Assembly (NCBI GenBank): GCA_944393165.1
Contig: CALXZF010000143.1
Span: 1-6,155 of the forward strand
Direction of reading: 5' to 3'
Source: an uncultured Clostridia bacterium
Lineage (GTDB): Bacteria > Bacillota_A > Clostridia > TANB77 > CAG-508
DNA length: 6,155 nucleotides
The number at the start of each line of letters is the position of its first letter. Within the stretch, counting starts at the first letter, position 1. The translations under genes and the position numbers were made by a program. The notes beneath the pieces were generated by a model. That model searched no databases. It was not told the origin of the DNA and worked only from the letters and a program-made list of their open reading frames with translations. Positions 1-4,093 of the stretch are shown in pieces.

Positions 1-261
1 GAATATAGAGAAATTTTAACTCAGGCTTTCCATACAGATGCAACTAAATTTACTAAAGAAGAAGTTATTAAAACATTCTGTGAGAAAATAAAAGATTTAT
101 CAGAAAAAGTTGGAATAACTCAAACGGTAGGTGAAGTTGGTGGAAAGCAAGAAGATATACCAATGCTTGCTGATAAAGCAATGGAAGACCCATGCAAACC
201 AGGAAACCCAAGAGAAGTTACAAGAGAAGATTTTATCAAATTATATGAAGAAGCTATGTAG
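1..261 (+). CDS. Iron-containing alcohol dehydrogenase, C-terminal 86 residues (5' partial)
   Basis: This is the 3' end of a gene that begins outside the window; frame 1 is open from base 1 to a TAG at 259-261. The visible part matches the end of the C-terminal helical domain of group III (Fe-dependent) alcohol dehydrogenases, the family of 1,3-propanediol dehydrogenase DhaT and lactaldehyde reductase FucO. The tell-tale piece is near the end: ALADKAMEDP-like helix (here LADKAMEDPC), then KPGNPREVTREDF and a short final helix ending YEEAM. These cytoplasmic enzymes reduce aldehydes to alcohols with NAD(P)H. The Rossmann-like N-terminal domain and the metal-binding Asp and His residues lie upstream and cannot be checked. 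The tail does not look like bifunctional AdhE, which ends differently. Substrate cannot be told from this piece. A strong terminator follows 44 bases downstream. Confidence 0.85.
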   Translation, partial: EYREILTQAFHTDATKFTKEEVIKTFCEKIKDLSEKVGITQTVGEVGGKQEDIPMLADKAMEDPCKPGNPREVTREDFIKLYEEAM

Positions 262-265
262 TGCG

Positions 266-296
266 TAGTAAGATAAACGAATATAAATAGTAAGAT
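266..296. repeat. Short direct repeat TAGTAAGAT x2
   Basis: The 9-base word TAGTAAGAT occurs at 266-274 and again at 288-296, a period of 22 bases, in the short gap between the alcohol dehydrogenase stop codon and the terminator. The repeat is exact, but in AT-rich DNA it may be chance. Two DNA turns of spacing would suit a dimeric binding protein, but nothing else supports this. Confidence 0.4.
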
Positions 297-305
297 TTTA
301 AAACA

Positions 306-339
306 AAATCCAACTCAAACAGAGTTGGATTTCGTTTTT
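306..339. terminator. Rho-independent terminator, probably bidirectional
   Basis: A perfect 11-base-pair stem (AAATCCAACTC at 306-316 with GAGTTGGATTT at 322-332) encloses a 5-base loop. On the + strand it is followed by CGTTTTTG (T run 335-339), ending the alcohol dehydrogenase transcript. Read on the - strand the same stem is followed by TGTTTT, so it can also end the leftward gene that stops at 358. It sits exactly between two converging genes. Confidence 0.9.
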
Positions 340-357
340 GAGGTTCAAGTTAAATAC

Positions 358-747
358 TTAAAACCTGGAGGAATAAACAAAGTCAGCGTCCTTTAGTCCT
401 CGTATTATTCCTTGTTTTAATATTCGTATATCCACAGCATGTGGATTATCAATATAGAACCTAGCATAAGTATTTCCACCTTGCTCATATAGCATTGGAG
501 TCTTGTACTTACATTGACAAAGCTCACTTACTATATTCAGTAGCTGATTTAAGTAAGCAAATTGCGATGGAAAACGACGGTACTTGTATAAAGAGATACC
601 TATCTCTTCATTTTTTTGTGGGTCACCGATCATATTAAACCGCACAATTACAGTCACCGAACTGAACTCATCAGGTCTAATTGGGTTTTCAGCAAATTGG
701 AATTTCACATTCGTGTTGTGCTTGCTGACAGCAATGATTTTCTTCAT
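358..747 (-). CDS. Hypothetical protein, 129 aa (unknown gene A)
   Basis: I do not recognise this protein. The start at 747 is well supported: AAGGAGG lies on the - strand with AGGAGG at 757-762, 9 bases from the ATG, and a promoter and leader hairpin lie further upstream. The product is soluble-looking, with no signal peptide or membrane segment. By eye it suggests strands around residues 3-19, 29-40 and 48-55, a helix at about 60-78 (SQFAYLNQLLNIVSEL), a strand pair at about 84-99 (YARFYID) and a last helix at about 104-117. There is a pair of cysteines spaced C-Q-C at residues 77-79. The gene is richer in GC than its housekeeping neighbours (22 of 60 bases in the line 361-420), which suggests acquisition. 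It is followed by the bidirectional hairpin at 306-339. Its neighbour at 961-1344 has similar length, leader design and predicted fold order, and could be a distant relative. Confidence 0.8.
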   Translation of the reverse strand: MKKIIAVSKHNTNVKFQFAENPIRPDEFSSVTVIVRFNMIGDPQKNEEIGISLYKYRRFPSQFAYLNQLLNIVSELCQCKYKTPMLYEQGGNTYARFYIDNPHAVDIRILKQGIIRGLKDADFVYSSRF

Positions 748-771
748 TTGTTAATTCCTCCTTCTTTTTAC

Positions 772-789
772 ATTCGCATTATAGCGAAT
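772..789 (-). promoter_or_regulatory. Palindrome at the 5' end of the gene A transcript
   Basis: On the - strand the sequence reads ATTCGC-TATAAT-GCGAAT, a perfect 6-base inverted repeat around a 6-base centre. If the promoter at 796-824 is used, transcription starts at about 789-790, so this would be a hairpin at the very 5' end of the mRNA, 9 bases ahead of AGGAGG. It could also be an operator, or its TATAAT centre could be a second -10 box, although the matching -35 position (about 801-807) is poor. Gene B has a hairpin in the same place. Confidence 0.55.
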
Positions 790-795
790 AAATAT

Positions 796-824
796 ATTAT
801 AACACTAAATTCCTTAAAAAGCAA
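796..824 (-). promoter_or_regulatory. Sigma-A type promoter of unknown gene A
   Basis: On the - strand a -35 box TTGCTT (819-824) and a perfect -10 box TATAAT (796-801) are separated by 17 bases (802-818). The predicted start is near 789, giving a leader of about 42 bases before the ATG at 747. Box quality and spacing are good; use in the cell is inferred. Confidence 0.7.
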
Positions 825-945
825 ATATAAACTGAAAAAACCAAAACTCACGGAATAAGAGAGTAAATACCTAAGGCATAAGGCTATGCAGTTTCAAAAT
901 ATCTCAACAAATAGTCAATATAATTATCACATAAAGGTGAACATA

Positions 946-971
946 GAAAAAGAGCACCAGTTAGGCGCTCT
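946..971 (-). terminator. Rho-independent terminator overlapping the stop codon of gene B
   Basis: On the - strand AGAGCGCC (964-971) pairs with GGTGCTCT (951-958), an 8-base-pair stem with one G-U pair, followed by TTTTTC. The five-base loop (959-963) holds the TAA stop codon of gene B at 961-963, so the end of the coding region forms one arm of the hairpin. It separates gene B from gene A, which has its own promoter. Confidence 0.8.
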
Positions 972-1344
972 CTTCTAAGCGAAGATTGTAATCATCTAAT
1001 ATTGGCAAAAGAGAAGAATCTCTTTGCTCTTTTGTCAGGTTCCTATCCCACTCAAAAGATAATGTAATTGAATCATCAGATAATTTGCTTATCCAAGGTT
1101 CTGCTTTTAAAGGCAGTTCTTTTAATTCTTGAATCATCTTCTTAATAGGATATGAAGCTTTTATGATAGCCTCTTTCTTAATGTCAGGTGCCCCAACCAA
1201 GGAGCATAGAATTTTTACTCTTTGGTCATTACTGGAACCACATGGAACAGTCACTGTTGTCCGATAGAAAGGCTTGTCATCAGACTTTAACTTTCGAACT
1301 TTGTCAATCCGATAAGTTTGATAATCACAAAATCCTCTTTTCAT
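961..1344 (-). CDS. Hypothetical protein, 127 aa (unknown gene B)
   Basis: I do not recognise this protein. The frame is open from an earlier ATG at 1374, but the true start is almost surely 1344: AAAGGAGGA lies on the - strand with AGGAGG at 1352-1357, 7 bases from this ATG. The earlier ATG would translate the ribosome site itself and lacks a site of its own. The product begins MKRGFCDYQTY and has no signal peptide or membrane segment. By eye it has strands near residues 7-18, 27-34 and 42-49, a lysine-rich helix at about 56-75 (IKKMIQELKEL), a strand pair near 83-99 (SITLSFEWD) and a final acidic helix at about 103-124. It is less AT-rich than rqcH next door (24 of 60 GC in the line 1201-1260). 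It has its own promoter, and its terminator overlaps the stop codon, so it is an independent monocistronic unit. Confidence 0.8.
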   Translation of the reverse strand: MKRGFCDYQTYRIDKVRKLKSDDKPFYRTTVTVPCGSSNDQRVKILCSLVGAPDIKKEAIIKASYPIKKMIQELKELPLKAEPWISKLSDDSITLSFEWDRNLTKEQRDSSLLPILDDYNLRLEESA

Positions 1345-1361
1345 AAAATTTCCTCCTTTGT

Positions 1362-1376
1362 GCTTGCTATTCAAGC
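1362..1376 (-). promoter_or_regulatory. 5' leader hairpin of gene B
   Basis: On the - strand GCTTG-AATAG-CAAGC forms a 5-base-pair stem with a 5-base loop. It starts about 3-4 bases after the transcription start predicted from the promoter at 1386-1415 and ends 4 bases before AGGAGG. Gene A has a hairpin in the matching place. Such a structure could protect the mRNA 5' end or control access to the ribosome site; this is inference. Confidence 0.5.
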
Positions 1377-1385
1377 TACATATGA

Positions 1386-1415
1386 ATTATAACATAAAGT
1401 CGAACATTATGTCAA
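1386..1415 (-). promoter_or_regulatory. Strong sigma-A type promoter of gene B
   Basis: On the - strand a consensus -35 box TTGACA (1410-1415) and a consensus -10 box TATAAT (1386-1391) are separated by 18 bases. The start is expected near 1379-1380, giving a leader of about 35 bases. The spacer holds a short inverted repeat, CATAA (1407-1411) and TTATG (1393-1397 read on the - strand), which may be an operator or chance. Both boxes are perfect, so gene B may be strongly transcribed. Confidence 0.8.
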
Positions 1416-1438
1416 ACAAAGATTGCTTAGTAAACAAT
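1412..1438 (-). terminator. Weak terminator-like hairpin after rqcH
   Basis: On the - strand ATTGTTT (1432-1438) can pair with AAGCAAT (1422-1428) through a 3-base loop, with one G-U pair, followed by CTTTGTTTGA. The stem is AT-rich and the T run is interrupted, so termination would be leaky. It abuts and overlaps the -35 region of the gene B promoter, so some rqcH transcription may run into gene B. Confidence 0.4.
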
Positions 1439-1462
1439 ACCATTTGGAATAACACACATATT

Positions 1463-3184
1463 TTACTTAACTATAACGCTTTTGTTGTTAGTATAAATAA
1501 CCATGCCAGGCTTACTGCCAGAAGGCTTTTTGACATTTTTAACATAAGTATAATCAACAGATATATTTGAAGAATCATTTGCTTTACTATATTTTTTTGC
1601 AAGTTCTGCACATTTATTAATTGTATCTTGCGAAGGAACTTTGTTATCTGTTCTAAGAATTACATGACTTCCATGAAAATCTTTAACATGGAGCCATATA
1701 TCATCTTTATTTGCAAGTTTAGTTGTTAAATAGTCATTTTGCTTGTTATTTTTTCCAACAAGTACAGTAAAACCGTCAATTTCAAACTTTAATGGCTCGG
1801 CTATTTGTCCTTTTTTATTCGAATTCAATTTACTATTTCTTACAGATTTTTTATTACCTTTTTTGCTATTTAACTTAACACTTGTGTCTTGTATTTCGCT
1901 ATACACATCATCTATATCTAAAACGGTTTTGCATCTACTTATTTCATAAACAATACTTTCTAAATAATCAATATCATTAGATATAATTTTCTTTTGAGTT
2001 TCAACAATTTCTTTAGCATTCTTCAACTTTTTATATCTCTTAAAGAATTTCTTTGCATTAGCAGAAGGAGCAATTGTTTTATCAAGTTCTATAGTTACAG
2101 GGTTATTATTATCATAATAATTCTCCAAAGTTATAGATTCAGTATTATAATCATCAATTCTATACAAATTAGAAGTTATAAGCTCCCCATATAGCTTATA
2201 TTTCTCAGCGTCTTTGCATTCACTTAGCTTATCATTTATAGAGTCCAACTTAGTATTAAGTTTCTTTAATTTATTTAAGATAAGTTTCAAAAGATTATCT
2301 CTATAATTAATAAAAGTAGTATTAGTTTCTTTATTTGTATAATAATCATCTAAGAAAAAATTAATTTGTAGACTGTCTTTTGCTATTTCATCTTGACTTT
2401 CCAACAACTCTAAAGAATAATCATTGTCATACTTGCTACAGATTGTTCTATCTGGCAAATTTATAATCTTTAAAATATAGTCATATAATGATTTAGAAGA
2501 CTCTTTGTTTATTTCATCTTTTAAATTGAGCTTTTCTTCAAATGATTTAATTGAAGTTCTACTAATTCCAGTGAAAGTATTGCTAATTATTTTGCACAAA
2601 CTAGTGGTATTTAATTTTTTTGCATTATTTTCTAATGTTCTACAAAATTCGTCACAATCATGTATATCCATAAAATCTAATTTGCTAGAGTTTGGAAATT
2701 CATAATTATTACCTGTAAAAATATTTCTGTGTGAACCAGAATTCACTGAAAAATGCTTTAGAGCATCAATAATTACATCGTTTTGATCTACAAGAATAAT
2801 GTTGCTGTATTTGCCCATTAATTCAATTATAAGTTTTTTAACTGAAAAATCTTTAGATTTGCTATATCCTTCAAATTCAATAAAAATAATTCTTTCCAAA
2901 TTTTTAGTATATATTTTAGTTATATGAGTACCAACCAAATACTTTCGCAAAGTCATACAAAAATTAGGTGCTTGATTAGGATTTGGCTTAGCATTTGTGG
3001 TTAAGTTTGCTCTGTAGTAATGAGAATTAATTACAAAATTTAATGCATATTTTACACCATTTGAATACAAACCAAGTACTATTTCCTCAAAATTAGGCTC
3101 ATATATTTTATCAACTTTTCCATTAATAATTACACTTTGAAGCTCTTTAACAATCGAATAATTTACTAATCCGTCATATGCCAT
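1463..3184 (-). CDS. rqcH: RqcH, NFACT-family ribosome quality control protein (FbpA/NEMF/Rqc2 homologue)
   Basis: RqcH binds 50S subunits blocked by peptidyl-tRNA and recruits Ala-tRNA to add alanine tails that mark the stalled chain for degradation; older annotations call it fibronectin-binding protein A. The start at 3184 (MAYDGL) is chosen because AAGGAGAA lies at 3193-3200; an in-frame ATG 36 bases earlier lacks such a site. At 573 residues it matches the family (B. subtilis about 570). Visible parts are NFACT-N with NFCMTLRKYL at 74-83 and ELMGKYSNIILV at 121-132, a charged coiled coil at about 295-345 with YGELITSNLY at 332-341, a second helical segment at about 377-418, a Lys/Asn/Ser-rich linker at 436-462, and the NFACT-R domain from 465 (LVGKNNKQNDYLTT, DIWLHVKD at 495, GSHVIL at 505, KKPSGSKPG at 552-560). 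The DR pair needed for tailing in B. subtilis (D97, R98) reads E97 R98 here. The C-terminus stops about a dozen residues earlier than in B. subtilis. Confidence 0.95.
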   Translation of the reverse strand: MAYDGLVNYSIVKELQSVIINGKVDKIYEPNFEEIVLGLYSNGVKYALNFVINSHYYRANLTTNAKPNPNQAPNFCMTLRKYLVGTHITKIYTKNLERIIFIEFEGYSKSKDFSVKKLIIELMGKYSNIILVDQNDVIIDALKHFSVNSGSHRNIFTGNNYEFPNSSKLDFMDIHDCDEFCRTLENNAKKLNTTSLCKIISNTFTGISRTSIKSFEEKLNLKDEINKESSKSLYDYILKIINLPDRTICSKYDNDYSLELLESQDEIAKDSLQINFFLDDYYTNKETNTTFINYRDNLLKLILNKLKKLNTKLDSINDKLSECKDAEKYKLYGELITSNLYRIDDYNTESITLENYYDNNNPVTIELDKTIAPSANAKKFFKRYKKLKNAKEIVETQKKIISNDIDYLESIVYEISRCKTVLDIDDVYSEIQDTSVKLNSKKGNKKSVRNSKLNSNKKGQIAEPLKFEIDGFTVLVGKNNKQNDYLTTKLANKDDIWLHVKDFHGSHVILRTDNKVPSQDTINKCAELAKKYSKANDSSNISVDYTYVKNVKKPSGSKPGMVIYTNNKSVIVK

Positions 3185-3210
3185 ATATATTGTTCTCCTT
3201 TCAAGGCATA

Positions 3211-3239
3211 ATATTAGCACAATTTAAAGAAAATATCAA
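3211..3239 (-). promoter_or_regulatory. rqcH promoter
   Basis: On the - strand TTGATA (3234-3239) and TAATAT (3211-3216) are 17 bases apart, and the -10 box is preceded by TGC, an extended -10 element. Transcription would begin near 3204, just ahead of the AAGGAGAA site at 3193-3200, so the leader is very short, about 20 bases. The -35 box lies 7 bases from that of the divergent sigH promoter. Confidence 0.6.
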
Positions 3240-3246
3240 ATTGGTA

Positions 3247-3275
3247 TTGACTAAAAAGTCCGGCTGACTTATAAT
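3247..3275 (+). promoter_or_regulatory. sigH promoter (sigma-A type) with inverted repeat in the spacer
   Basis: TTGACT (3247-3252) and a perfect TATAAT (3270-3275) are 17 bases apart. The spacer carries AAGTC-CGGCT-GACTT (3256-3270), a 5-base inverted repeat, and the same half-site GACT also occurs within the -35 box (3249-3252). Such a repeat between the boxes is a plausible repressor site. The start is predicted near 3282, giving a leader of about 30 bases. I see no clear second promoter of SigH type for autoregulation. Confidence 0.75.
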
Positions 3276-3312
3276 TAAACACATAGAAACTTCAGGAGGT
3301 ATCTTTATAAAT

Positions 3313-3966
3313 ATGGAAAATGCAAATGTTTTTTACTCAACGAATAATAAAGATTATGACAATATAAAAGATGAAGATTTAATTGAAATAATTAAATCTG
3401 GTGATAAGCAAGCTTTTGATTATTTGCTAAATAAATATAAAGAATTAGTAAATATAAAAGTGAGTAAATATTTTATAATCGGTGCTGAAAGAGATGACAT
3501 TGTTCAAGAAGGACTAATTGGCTTATTTAAAGCTATAAAAAACTATAAACCAGACATGCAAAATTCTTTTAAGAATTTTGCAAATATGTGTATTGAAAGA
3601 CAGCTTATAACAGCCATTAAAACATCAAATAGACAAAAACATATGCCACTTAATTCATATTTATCATTGAATATATCTGCATATAATGAGGAAGACGGAG
3701 AAAGCGATACTTCATTAATGGACATATTTAATACTGCGCTTATAGAGGACCCATTGGATACAATTACTAAAAAAGAATATTATCAAGACATAGAAAATGC
3801 TATAGATAAATCATTAAGTGATTTTGAAAAAAAAGTATTAAATCAATATATTAATGGAAAAAGTTATGTCGAAATAGCTCAAAACCTAGATACTCCTGTA
3901 AAATCTGTAGATAATGCGATTCAGCGTATTCGCAAAAAAGCTATAAAAGGCTTAAAACAAGAATAG
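3313..3966 (+). CDS. sigH: RNA polymerase sporulation sigma factor SigH (Spo0H)
   Basis: This 217-residue sigma-70 family protein closely follows B. subtilis SigH (218 aa), which directs RNA polymerase to stationary-phase and early-sporulation genes. Region 2 spans about residues 22-105: the core-binding segment ERDDIVQEGLIGLFKAI (59-75) and the DNA-melting and -10-reading segment FKNFANMCIERQLITAIKT (86-104), followed by the highly characteristic NRQKHMPLNSYLSL (106-119). An acidic linker at about 121-150 leads to region 4 (about 167-214) with a helix-turn-helix at KSYVEIAQNLDTPVKSVDNAIQRIRKK, which reads the -35 box. AGGAGG at 3294-3299 is 13 bases from the ATG, slightly long, but no better start exists. 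The gene diverges from rqcH. It is followed after 2 bases by tRNA-Thr, without a terminator. The rpmG-secE-nusG genes often found after sigH are absent here, and no rlmB/yacP-type gene precedes it. Confidence 0.95.
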   Translation: MENANVFYSTNNKDYDNIKDEDLIEIIKSGDKQAFDYLLNKYKELVNIKVSKYFIIGAERDDIVQEGLIGLFKAIKNYKPDMQNSFKNFANMCIERQLITAIKTSNRQKHMPLNSYLSLNISAYNEEDGESDTSLMDIFNTALIEDPLDTITKKEYYQDIENAIDKSLSDFEKKVLNQYINGKSYVEIAQNLDTPVKSVDNAIQRIRKKAIKGLKQE

Positions 3967-3968
3967 TT

Positions 3969-4044
3969 GCTTCTATAGCTCAGTAGGTAGAGCACAGCCA
4001 TGGTAAGGCTGGGGTCGACGGTTCGATTCCGTCTGGAAGCTCCA
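3969..4044 (+). tRNA. tRNA-Thr (anticodon GGT)
   Basis: A complete 76-base cloverleaf can be folded by eye. The acceptor stem GCTTCTA (3969-3975) pairs with TGGAAGC (4034-4040), with one G-T pair; T73 and an encoded CCA (4042-4044) follow. The D arm is GCTC/GAGC. The anticodon stem CAGCC/GGCTG encloses the loop ATGGTAA, giving anticodon GGT, which reads ACC and ACU threonine codons. The T arm is GACGG-TTCGATT-CCGTC. The gene begins 2 bases after the sigH stop codon (TAG at 3964-3966), so the precursor is probably cut from the sigH mRNA by RNase P and 3' nucleases. It ends 19 bases before a second possible start (4064) of the transpeptidase. Confidence 0.95.
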
Positions 4045-4051
4045 TATCTAT

Positions 4052-4077
4052 TTATGAGGCAGAATGGCGACTCATAA
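4052..4077 (+). promoter_or_regulatory. Hairpin in the tRNA-transpeptidase gap
   Basis: TTATGAG (4052-4058) is a perfect 7-base inverted repeat of CTCATAA (4071-4077), with a 12-base loop that holds the upstream candidate ATG at 4064. There is no T run after it, so it is not a normal terminator. It lies 7 bases after the tRNA CCA end and 6 bases before the AAGGGG site of the transpeptidase; it could mark a processing boundary, protect the new mRNA 5' end after tRNA excision, or modulate the start. Confidence 0.5.
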
Positions 4078-4093
4078 GAAAAAGGGGAAAACA

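Noticed and set aside
616..858. Open frame of 80 codons on the + strand
   Set aside because: It lies opposite the start and leader of gene A, has no ribosome site, and runs through that gene's promoter; gene A has far better signals.
876..889. Small hairpin GCATA-AGGC-TATGC in the gap between genes A and B
   Set aside because: Only five base pairs with no T run, not placed near a promoter or start; likely chance.
358..1344. Genes A and B as a toxin-antitoxin pair
   Set aside because: The genes do not overlap, each has its own promoter and B its own terminator, both are about the same size, and neither shows a recognisable DNA-binding or toxin motif.
1345..1374. Upstream start (1374) adding ten residues to gene B
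   Set aside because: It would translate through the AAAGGAGGA ribosome site of the ATG at 1344 and overlaps the leader hairpin close to the predicted transcription start.
3185..3220. Upstream start (3220) adding twelve residues to RqcH
   Set aside because: RqcH proteins normally begin close to the (A/S)(Y/F)DG motif; AAGGAGAA sits before the ATG at 3184, and the upstream ATG lies within the predicted promoter.
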